Assembly: GCA_903906325.1 (NCBI GenBank)
Contig: CAIVJV010000155.1
Location: 1-8,703, forward strand
Origin: an uncultured Gemmatimonadota bacterium
GTDB taxonomy: Bacteria > Gemmatimonadota > Gemmatimonadetes > Gemmatimonadales > Gemmatimonadaceae
DNA: 8,703 bases
Direction: 5' to 3'
In this document: one piece after another, positions 1-5,533 of the stretch
Layout: the number at the start of each line of letters is the position of its first letter
How positions within the stretch are numbered: the first letter of the stretch is position 1
The notes under the pieces: generated by a model
Databases searched by the model: none
What the model was told of the DNA's origin: nothing
The model's input: the letters and a program-made list of their open reading frames with translations, nothing else
Position numbers and translations under genes: made by a program

Positions 1-630
1 ATCCCAGAGGCTCAGGTCACCGTCCGGGATTCCCTGAACGACGTCCTCGGCTCCACGCTGAGTGACTCGCTCGGGCACTTCATCCTGCGGTTGCGCCGGG
101 TGCCCGAGGGGAGTGTCTATGTGCAGGCGCGCCGGCTCGGGTACGAGGTGGTGCGCACCGGCGAGGCGCGGATCGGCCGCCGGGATTCGGTCGATGTGGA
201 ACTCCTCATGACCGAGGTGGCCACCGCCCTCGACGCCGTGACCGTGAGCGGGATGGCGACGCTCAACGAGAAGCGACTCAGTGACGCCTACCGCCGGGGG
301 TGGCAGGTCTACGAGCCCGAGCGCGTGGCGCAACTCGCTCCGCGCGCCGCCGACATGATGCAGCTCCTCCGCTCGTTGGGGACGCCGAGTCTGATCCTCC
401 CGCGGCGGATCGATGATTGCGTGCGGAACACGCGCACGGGGGAGTGCATGACCTGGGTGCTCGATGGGCAGGTCCTCGGGCCGAGTGCGTTCATCCTCCC
501 GACCGACGTCTACTTCTTCGCGGTGCTCTCGCCGTCGGAGGCCCGGGTGGAGTACGGGAATCGTGCGCCCAATGGGGCGATCAGCGTCTATACGCGCTCC
601 GCGACCGACCGGCCGAGGCGACCCCGTTAG
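1..630 (+). CDS. Partial secreted protein: carboxypeptidase-regulatory-like domain plus TonB plug-like segment
   Basis: The frame is open from base 1 and ends at a TAG at 628-630, so this is the 3' part (209 visible residues) of a longer gene; a TTG at 91 is not needed as a start. The first 75 or so residues resemble a CarboxypepD_reg-like beta-sandwich: a TVRD strand, the turn LSDSLGHFIL, then VYVQARRLGYEVV and the exit segment LDAVTVSG. The rest looks like a small plug-type domain, with a helix around DMMQLLRSLG, two cysteines (DDC and GEC) flanking a short loop, the strand WVLDGQVLG, and a C-terminal VEYGNRAPNGAISVYTRS that matches the usual 'NGxIxVxTR' end of TonB-receptor plugs. No beta-barrel follows, so it is probably not a transporter. 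Such proteins are expected in the periplasm or outer membrane, but the signal peptide would lie outside the window. Exact function is unknown. The next gene starts 9 bases downstream. Confidence 0.72.
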   Translation: MPEAQVTVRDSLNDVLGSTLSDSLGHFILRLRRVPEGSVYVQARRLGYEVVRTGEARIGRRDSVDVELLMTEVATALDAVTVSGMATLNEKRLSDAYRRGWQVYEPERVAQLAPRAADMMQLLRSLGTPSLILPRRIDDCVRNTRTGECMTWVLDGQVLGPSAFILPTDVYFFAVLSPSEARVEYGNRAPNGAISVYTRSATDRPRRPR

Positions 631-639
631 GTTGTAGGG

Positions 640-1452
640 ATGGCCCCCCGCCTGGTTCACCGCGCTGTGCAGGTCCGTCGCCAGATGGCGGCGTGGCTGA
701 GCGTCGTCGTGCTGGCGGTCGGCGCTCCGGTCGTGGCCGTGGTCGCGCAATCGCCCCCCTCGATCCCACGGCCCACGGGCCGAGTGAGCGACTTCGCGAA
801 GGTGATCGCCACCGAGGATGAGGCGCGGATCACGCAGCTCATCGAACAGGTCCTTGCCGGCTCCCGCGGGGAGATCGCGGTGGTCACCCTTCCCGATCTC
901 GCAGGGCGCGAGGTGGGGGATGTGGCGCTCGCCATCGGGCGCGAGTGGGGGGTCGGGGCGGCCACGGCCGTCGGGGACCGCGCTCGCAACGCCGGCGTGG
1001 TGGTGCTGCTCGTCCCGCGGGAGACGAGCCAGGACGGGAGTGGGCATATCAGCATCCAGGTGGGGCAGGGGGCGGAGGGGTTCCTCCCGGATGCCGTGGC
1101 TGGGGATATCCGTCGGGAGGCCACCCCGCAGCTCCGGGAGGGCGCCTACGGGCCGGCCCTCACCCTGATCACGGCCCGACTCGCCGAGCGGTACGCGGCG
1201 GAGTTCGGGTTCGCGCTCGATTCCGCGTTGGTCCCGCCGCGGCGATCGCGCGACGAGGGGCGTCGGTTCCCCTGGCCTGTGCTCTTCTTCATCCTCTGGG
1301 TGGTCCTGAACGGGATGGGGCGTCGGCGAGGCCGCGGGGGGATGGTGGTCCTCCCCTTCCCGATGGGCGGGGGTGGCTTCGGTGGGGGGGGGTTCGGCGG
1401 ATTCGGCGGTGGGGGTGGCTTCTCTGGTGGCGGCTCGAGCGGGAGATTCTGA
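640..1452 (+). CDS. TPM domain protein (YgcG family), secreted, membrane-anchored, Gly-rich tail
   Basis: A 270-residue protein. An N-terminal signal or anchor follows VRRQ, with a hydrophobic run at about 17-37 ending VVAQS. The TPM domain spans about 45-190: GRVSDFAKVI opening, GEIAVVTLPDLAGREVGDVA, the WGVG turn, GVVVLLVPRE strand, then ISIQVGQGAEGFLPDAVAGD, the most diagnostic stretch. A second hydrophobic segment, PWPVLFFILWVVLNG (211-225), precedes a basic patch RRRGRGG and a Gly/Phe/Ser-rich tail (242-270), the usual YgcG-type layout. TPM domains occur in thylakoid and bacterial envelope proteins linked to photosystem II repair, phosphatase activity or stress; the biochemical role here is not evident. 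The ATG at 640 has only a weak ribosome site (AGG at 629-631). An ATG at 685 would also leave a signal peptide and is a real alternative. It is probably cotranscribed with the next gene, which starts 2 bases after the stop. Confidence 0.88.
   Translation: MAPRLVHRAVQVRRQMAAWLSVVVLAVGAPVVAVVAQSPPSIPRPTGRVSDFAKVIATEDEARITQLIEQVLAGSRGEIAVVTLPDLAGREVGDVALAIGREWGVGAATAVGDRARNAGVVVLLVPRETSQDGSGHISIQVGQGAEGFLPDAVAGDIRREATPQLREGAYGPALTLITARLAERYAAEFGFALDSALVPPRRSRDEGRRFPWPVLFFILWVVLNGMGRRRGRGGMVVLPFPMGGGGFGGGGFGGFGGGGGFSGGGSSGRF
1384..1392 (+). repeat. G9 homopolymer in the TPM Gly-rich tail
   Basis: Nine consecutive G form three in-frame GGG glycine codons. Neighbouring G-tracts at 1365-1367, 1369-1373 and 1411-1415 make the non-template strand and mRNA G-quadruplex-prone. 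Such a run can slip in replication or translation. A one-base gain, or a -1 ribosomal shift, would enter the frame of the downstream nucleotidyltransferase-like gene, which has no stop between here and 2205. Whether slippage happens is unknown. Confidence 0.6.
1441..1445 (+). promoter_or_regulatory. Ribosome binding site of the nucleotidyltransferase-like gene
   Basis: GGGAG lies 9 bases before the ATG at 1455, inside the last codons of the TPM gene. It supports the ATG at 1455 over upstream in-frame starts that would lie wholly inside the TPM coding sequence, and it suggests translational coupling across the 2-base gap. Confidence 0.55.
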
Positions 1453-1454
1453 CG

Positions 1455-2207
1455 ATGGCCAAGGTGACCATGACACAGGACCAATTGACCCAGCGGCTCC
1501 AGGGTGCGCTCGGCGCCGAGTTGGTGGCCGTGGTGCTGTACGGCTCGGCGGCGCGTCCCTCTGGCACGGCCTCCCCTGGTGGGGCGGTCCCGTCGGGCGC
1601 GCGGAACATCCTCGTCTTGGTGCGGGCCCTCACCCCGGCCGCCCTGCGCTTGGCCGCTCGGACCACGCACGACTGGATCGCGGCGGGCCACCCCGCGCCG
1701 CTGATCATGACCGAGGGAGAGTGGCGCGCGAGTCGCGACATCTTCGCGATGGAGGTCGCCGATATCCTCGATCGGCATGAGGTGCTCGCTGGCGCGCTCC
1801 CGGCCGCCGCGGGTCCGGTGGACCGCGCCCATCTCCGACATCAGCTCGAGTTCGAGGCGATGGGGAAGCTCCTCGCGATCCGGCAGGGGATCCTCGCCGC
1901 CGACGGCGATGCCACGCGCGAACTCCAACTCCTCGCCGCGACCAAGTCCGGGGTGCTGGTCCTGTTCCGGACGTTGCTCCGGCTGCAGGGCGAGCGGATC
2001 CCCGCAGACCCGACCGAGGTCGTGCGCCAGGCCGCCGCCCGCGCCGATTTCGACGCCGCCCCCTTCCTCCGTGTCCTCGGCCATGCCACCGGCGCCGCGG
2101 TCATCCCCCACGGTGAGGCCGATGCGGTCCTGACGGGGTATCATCAGGGGATCGAGCGGTTCGTGGCGCATGTCGATCGGTTGACGCACGCCGTTTCTGA
2201 TACCTGA
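1455..2207 (+). CDS. Nucleotidyltransferase-like protein with degenerate catalytic motif
   Basis: A 250-residue soluble protein with no signal peptide or membrane segment. Residues 20-56 look like the start of a polymerase-beta type nucleotidyltransferase fold: helix, strand VAVVLYGSAA (GS at 30-31), then strand NILVLV (51-56). In active enzymes GS is followed by a [S/T]DxDLxV signature carrying two metal-binding Asp. Here the aligned stretch is GARNILVLV, so both Asp positions are replaced (Ala and Asn). The loop between the motifs is long and Gly/Pro/Ser-rich. The middle (80-115) reads PAPLIMTEGEWRASRD then FAMEVADILDRHEVL, and residues 125-185 are a helical, HEPN-like or AadA-like region with LRHQLEFEAMGKLLAIRQG. 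I recall bacterial nucleotidyltransferase-domain proteins of similar layout but cannot verify it. It is probably not catalytic in the usual way; a nucleotide-binding or scaffold role is inference. It lies between TPM and LemA genes and ends 23 bases before lemA. Confidence 0.7.
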   Translation: MAKVTMTQDQLTQRLQGALGAELVAVVLYGSAARPSGTASPGGAVPSGARNILVLVRALTPAALRLAARTTHDWIAAGHPAPLIMTEGEWRASRDIFAMEVADILDRHEVLAGALPAAAGPVDRAHLRHQLEFEAMGKLLAIRQGILAADGDATRELQLLAATKSGVLVLFRTLLRLQGERIPADPTEVVRQAAARADFDAAPFLRVLGHATGAAVIPHGEADAVLTGYHQGIERFVAHVDRLTHAVSDT

Positions 2208-2230
2208 CCCCTCCACCCTGATTCCTGACC
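2197..2230 (+). repeat. Pair of 13-bp direct repeats upstream of lemA
   Basis: CTGATACCTGACC (2197-2209) and CTGATTCCTGACC (2218-2230) match at 12 of 13 positions, and their starts are 21 bases apart, about two helical turns. The first overlaps the stop codon of the upstream gene and the second ends directly before the lemA ATG. The region has no Shine-Dalgarno sequence. This could be a regulator site or chance; the sequence alone cannot decide. Confidence 0.45.
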
Positions 2231-2797
2231 ATGAAGAAACTCCCTCTGATCCTCCTCGGCGTCGTCGCCCTCCTCGCGCTCTTCGGTGTGAGCGCCTACA
2301 ACTCCATCCAGACCAAGGACGAGGCCGCGGCCGCGGCCAAGCAGCAGATCGAGGTGCAGCTGCAGCGCCGCGCCGACCTGGTGCCGAACCTCGTCGAGAC
2401 GGTGAAGGGGTTCGCGAAGCAGGAGATGACGATCTTCACCGAGGTCGCCCAGGCGCGGGCGGGGCTCGCGGGGGCGGTGCGCGGTGGGAACGTCGGCGAG
2501 ATGGCTCGCGCGAACGACGCGATGACGGGGGCGCTCGGGCGTCTGCTCGCGATCGCCGAGAACTACCCGCAGCTCAAGAGCGACCAGAACTTCCTGCGCC
2601 TGCAGGATGAGCTTTCGGGGACGGAGAACCGGATCGCGGTCTCGCGCACCGATTACAACACCGTGGTGCGGGAGTACAACACGTACATCCGGCGCTTCCC
2701 GGCGGTGATGGTCGCGGGGCTCGCCGGGGCGGCGGCCCGCGAGTACTTCGAGGTCGAGTCGGAGGCCGCGCGCGAGACGCCGAAGGTGGCCTTCTAG
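2231..2797 (+). CDS. lemA: LemA family membrane protein
   Basis: A 188-residue protein of normal LemA length. It has an N-terminal membrane helix (about 4-20, PLILLGVVALLALFGV) and then the family signature YNSIQTKDEA, followed by a long alpha-helical bundle. Diagnostic segments are QLQRRADLVPNLVETVKGFA (44-63), the E-x-x-I-F-x-x-V-x-x-AR pattern (65-76), ENYPQLKSDQNFLRLQDEL (110-128), ENRIAVSRTDYN (132-143) and YNTYIRRFP (149-157). There is no lipobox cysteine, so it is a helix-anchored protein rather than a lipoprotein, with the bundle probably outside the membrane. The biochemical role of LemA is not settled; it commonly neighbours TPM proteins and M48 peptidases, and a TPM gene lies two genes upstream here. 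The ATG at 2231 is the natural start before the hydrophobic helix, although no ribosome site precedes it. The stop codon lies inside the first unit of a 14-bp repeat. Confidence 0.95.
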   Translation: MKKLPLILLGVVALLALFGVSAYNSIQTKDEAAAAAKQQIEVQLQRRADLVPNLVETVKGFAKQEMTIFTEVAQARAGLAGAVRGGNVGEMARANDAMTGALGRLLAIAENYPQLKSDQNFLRLQDELSGTENRIAVSRTDYNTVVREYNTYIRRFPAVMVAGLAGAAAREYFEVESEAARETPKVAF

Positions 2798-2833
2798 CCG
2801 CGGCCTTCTCGCCGCGGCCTTCTCGCCGCGGCC
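2788..2833. repeat. 14-bp tandem repeat (about 3.3 copies) at the lemA/metG junction
   Basis: The unit GGCCTTCTCGCCGC occurs at 2788-2801 (one mismatch), 2802-2815 and 2816-2829, followed by a partial GGCC at 2830-2833. The only mismatch, A for C at 2796, is what makes the lemA stop codon TAG rather than TCG. The array fills essentially all the space between the two convergent genes. Confidence 0.85.
2797..2832. terminator. Possible bidirectional terminator between convergent lemA and metG
   Basis: Three copies of the 8-bp self-complementary GCCGCGGC (2797-2804, 2811-2818, 2825-2832) are separated by CTTCTC. Any adjacent pair can form an 8-bp all-GC stem with a 6-base loop on either strand. 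The position, between the stops of two converging operons, is right for a terminator. There is no T-run on either strand, so it is not a canonical intrinsic terminator. Confidence 0.45.
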
Positions 2834-2834
2834 G

Positions 2835-4376
2835 TTAGCCGGCGGCGGTGGGGGGCTCGGGCCGGGGGAAGAGCCCTTCCCCCTTGGTCACGCGCCAGCC
2901 GGTGCAGTCGATCGCGTCGGCGGCCGCGAAGGGGGTCGCCGCGGCGCTCCCCGGGCCTCCCAGGGCGCTCCAGAGGGCCTCGGCCTTCCCCGGCATGAAC
3001 GGGGCGAGATAGACGGCTTGGCGGGCCAGCTGGCGCACGAGGGAGGCGAGGACGCGCTCGAGCTCGGGGCGCTGCGCCGGGTCCTTGGCGAGGACCCAGG
3101 GCTTGGCGTCCTGGATCGCCTGGTTGGCCCGGCCGATCGTCCGGACGATCGCGTCGAGGGCCTCGTGGAGGGGATACCCCCGCGACCCGTCGAGCGCCGT
3201 CCGCGCCTCGGCGTAATCGGCCAGGTCGGCGGCGTCGTCCGCCGTGCGCGCCCCGGCGGGGACGATCCCCTCGCAGTACTTCTCGACCATCGCCGTGGTG
3301 CGGCTCGCGAGGTTCCCGAGGCCGTTGGCGAGCTCGGCGGTATAGACCGCCTCGAAGCGCTCCCAGGAGAAGGCGCCGTCCCCGTCGAAGGGGATGTCAC
3401 GGAGCAGGTAGTAGCGGAAGGCATCCGGACCGAAGCGCGTGATCGCCTCCGAGAGCTCGAGCTTCACCCCCGCCGACTTGGAGAACCGCTCGCCGCCCAG
3501 GGTGATGAACCCATGCGCCCAGACCTGCGCGGGGAGGGGGAGCCCCGCGGCCATCAGCATCGCGGGCCAGATCACGGTGTGGAAGCGCGTGATGTCCTTG
3601 CCGACCACGTGCACGGTGGCGGGCCAGGGGGCCCGTGAGCCTGGGAAGAACTGCGCGGTCCAATAATTCGGGAGCGCGTCGAACCACACGTAGGTGGTCT
3701 GGGTCTCGCCCGTCGCGATCGGCCGCGGGAAAGGGACCCCCCAGGCGATCCGCGCGCGGCTCGCGGAGATGTCCTCGAGGCCCTGGTCGAGCAACGCGAG
3801 GATCTCGTTGCGACGATGCGCGGGCTGGAGGAACTCGGGGTGCGCGGCGAAGTGGGCCGTGAGGGGCTTGGTGTAGGCCGAGAGACGGAAGAACCAGTTG
3901 CGCTCGGTGACGTCCTCGAGCGTACGGGTCGGGTGCAGCGCGCACCGCCCCTCGTGCAGGTCGGCGGCCTGTTTGAAGCTCTCACATCCCACACAGTACT
4001 GCCCGGTGTACGAGCGCTCGTAGAAGGCATCCGGGGTGTGCGTGAAGATCCGCTCCAGGAGGTCGGTCACCGCGGCGTGATGCGCGGCGTGCGAGGTCCG
4101 CATGAACTGGTCATGCGAGATCGCGAGGGTCTGCCAGGTGCGGACGAAGCGCTCGGCGACGCCATCGACGAACTGCTGGGGGGCGACGCCCGCGGCCTCG
4201 GCGGTCTGCGCGACCTTCTGGCCATGCTCGTCCATCCCGATGAGGAACCAGACGTCATCGCCCAGCTGGCGATGGGCACGGGCGATGGCGTCGGCCCCGA
4301 TCTTCTCGAGGGCGTGGCCGAGGTGCGGATCGCCGTTGGCGTAATCGATCGCGCAGGTGATGAAGAACGGGGACAT
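2835..4376 (-). CDS. metG: Methionine--tRNA ligase (MetRS)
   Basis: Class I aminoacyl-tRNA synthetase that charges tRNA(Met) using methionine and ATP in the cytoplasm. The 513 residues open with the Rossmann fold: FITCAIDYANGDPHLGHA carries the HIGH motif as HLGH (18-21), and FLIGMDEHGQK follows. The zinc knuckle has C128-x2-C131 and C145-x2-H148, the single CCCH type seen in Thermus-like enzymes. The methionine/ATP-site segment YVWFDALPNY (229-238) and VGKDITRFH (258-266) are intact, and the KMSKS loop is FSKS (298-301). The helical anticodon domain begins at NGLGNLASRT (351-360) and includes KPWVLAK (425-431). The protein ends at LFPRPEPPTAAG, so the optional C-terminal EMAP-type tRNA-binding domain is absent, giving a short, common form. 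The ATG at 4376 sits right before the conserved first strand, 8 bases after the ricT stop, without an obvious ribosome site. It is the last gene of the dnaE-accA-ricT-metG run. Confidence 0.97.
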   Translation of the reverse strand: MSPFFITCAIDYANGDPHLGHALEKIGADAIARAHRQLGDDVWFLIGMDEHGQKVAQTAEAAGVAPQQFVDGVAERFVRTWQTLAISHDQFMRTSHAAHHAAVTDLLERIFTHTPDAFYERSYTGQYCVGCESFKQAADLHEGRCALHPTRTLEDVTERNWFFRLSAYTKPLTAHFAAHPEFLQPAHRRNEILALLDQGLEDISASRARIAWGVPFPRPIATGETQTTYVWFDALPNYWTAQFFPGSRAPWPATVHVVGKDITRFHTVIWPAMLMAAGLPLPAQVWAHGFITLGGERFSKSAGVKLELSEAITRFGPDAFRYYLLRDIPFDGDGAFSWERFEAVYTAELANGLGNLASRTTAMVEKYCEGIVPAGARTADDAADLADYAEARTALDGSRGYPLHEALDAIVRTIGRANQAIQDAKPWVLAKDPAQRPELERVLASLVRQLARQAVYLAPFMPGKAEALWSALGGPGSAAATPFAAADAIDCTGWRVTKGEGLFPRPEPPTAAG

Positions 4377-4384
4377 CGGGGCGG

Positions 4385-5533
4385 TCAGGAGGTAGGGGTG
4401 TCGCCGCCCGAGGTGGTATCGCCGCGGCCGCGGCGGCCACCACGGCGCCCACGGCGGCGCTTCGGGCGACGAGCGTCGTCCGGCTTCTCCGTGGCCGGTC
4501 GGTCCGGCGGGTCAGGGGTCGGCGCGGCGGCGCGCGGACGCTCGGCCGCAGACGACTGGCGGGGCGGCTGGCGGGGTGGGGCCGCCGGCCTGGGCGTCGC
4601 TCGCGCGAGCGGGACCATCGGGAGGCGTTCCTCCTCGTGGTCGTCCCCCCCGTCCTCGGGGACCTCGTCCGGCTCCGGCATCGGGCCTTCGCCGAGCTCA
4701 TGCTTGAGCAGCGCGAGGGCGATCGTGCGGTACTCCCCCGCCGCATTGCGCAGGGTCACGCGCTCACGGAAGATGTCGTTGGAGACGACCTTCTCCTCGC
4801 CGACCGCCGTCGTGAGGAGTTTCCCCTCCTTGGGGAAGCGTTTCCGCTGCTGCACGTAGAACTCATGCTCGTAGCGCAGGCAGCACATGAGCCGGCCACA
4901 GGTGCCGGAGATCTGCGCGGGATTGAGGGTGGAGAGGCGCTGATCCTTGGCCGCGCTCGACTTCACCGGACGGAGCTCGGGGAGCCAGGTGCTCGAGCAG
5001 AAGGGACGCCCACACCGGCCCACCCCATCGAGGCGCCTGGCCTCATCGCGCACCCCGATATGCCACATGTGCACCCGGGTGGAGAAGCGCCGCTCCATCT
5101 TCCGGACGAGGTCGCGGAAGTCCACACGCTCCTCGGCGGTGAAGTAGATCGTGAGCCGACGCCGGTCCCACTGCCACTCGGTGTCGGAGATCTTCATGTC
5201 GAGCTTCAGCTCCCGCACGAGCTCGATCGCGGCTCGGCGGACCGCATCCTCATCGGCGCGGAGTCGGACCGCGGTGTCGATCTCCTTGGGGGTGGCGACG
5301 CGGAGGATCGCGGGCAGCGTCTCCGGCGAGGCCTTGCCGTGCGTGGTCCCCGCCTTGCGCTGCTCGGCGAGCTCGCCGGTGGTGTGCACGCGCGCGAAGT
5401 CCTCACCACGTTCCACCGGCACGATCACGGCGGTGCGCGGCGCGGGCGCCGTCTCTCCCGCCCACGTGTAGAAGGCCCGACGATGCCCCTTGAACTCGAC
5501 CTCGACCAGATGGGTCGCCACCGCCACGGTCAC
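4385..5533 (-). CDS. ricT: PSP1 domain protein RicT/YaaT, regulator of RNA processing, with Arg-rich tail
   Basis: A 382-residue homologue of Bacillus subtilis RicT (YaaT), a subunit of the Fe-S-containing Ric complex that works with RNase Y in mRNA maturation. Residues 1-170 hold the N-terminal domain and the first part of PSP1 (DTEWQWDRRRLTIYFTAEER, VDFRDLVRKMERRF). The signature runs GRCGRPFCSSTWL (172-184), AKDQRLSTLNP (195-205), ISGTCGRLMCCLRYE (208-222). The usual motif is GRCGxxLCC: here the second Cys of the CC pair is Ser180, while C174, C179, C212, C217 and C218 remain. Residues 283-382 form a disordered acidic, then Pro-rich, then Arg-rich tail ending in RPKRRRGRRGGRRGRG, not part of the core family. 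The GTG start overlaps the accA stop by 4 bases (GTGA), implying coupling. An RNase Y or RicA/RicF partner is not in the window, so the function is transferred by homology. Confidence 0.9.
   Translation of the reverse strand: MTVAVATHLVEVEFKGHRRAFYTWAGETAPAPRTAVIVPVERGEDFARVHTTGELAEQRKAGTTHGKASPETLPAILRVATPKEIDTAVRLRADEDAVRRAAIELVRELKLDMKISDTEWQWDRRRLTIYFTAEERVDFRDLVRKMERRFSTRVHMWHIGVRDEARRLDGVGRCGRPFCSSTWLPELRPVKSSAAKDQRLSTLNPAQISGTCGRLMCCLRYEHEFYVQQRKRFPKEGKLLTTAVGEEKVVSNDIFRERVTLRNAAGEYRTIALALLKHELGEGPMPEPDEVPEDGGDDHEEERLPMVPLARATPRPAAPPRQPPRQSSAAERPRAAAPTPDPPDRPATEKPDDARRPKRRRGRRGGRRGRGDTTSGGDTPTS

Noticed and set aside
685..687. Alternative TPM start at ATG 685
   Set aside because: It would still give a signal peptide and cannot be excluded, but the 640 start supplies the positively charged n-region and fits the short gap to the upstream gene.
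945..1454. Upstream in-frame extension of the nucleotidyltransferase-like gene into the TPM gene
   Set aside because: The extension is the shifted translation of TPM codons, low in family character. The ATG at 1455 has its own GGGAG.
2181..2206. Promoter for lemA: TTGACG at 2181 with TGATAC at 2198
   Set aside because: The spacing is 11 bases, too short for a sigma-70 promoter, and no other -10 fits. A dedicated promoter cannot be supported.
1146..2216. Long antisense open frame (356 residues) opposite TPM and the nucleotidyltransferase-like gene
   Set aside because: Pro/Arg-rich low-complexity translation with no family signature; typical antisense shadow in GC-rich DNA, opposite well-supported genes.
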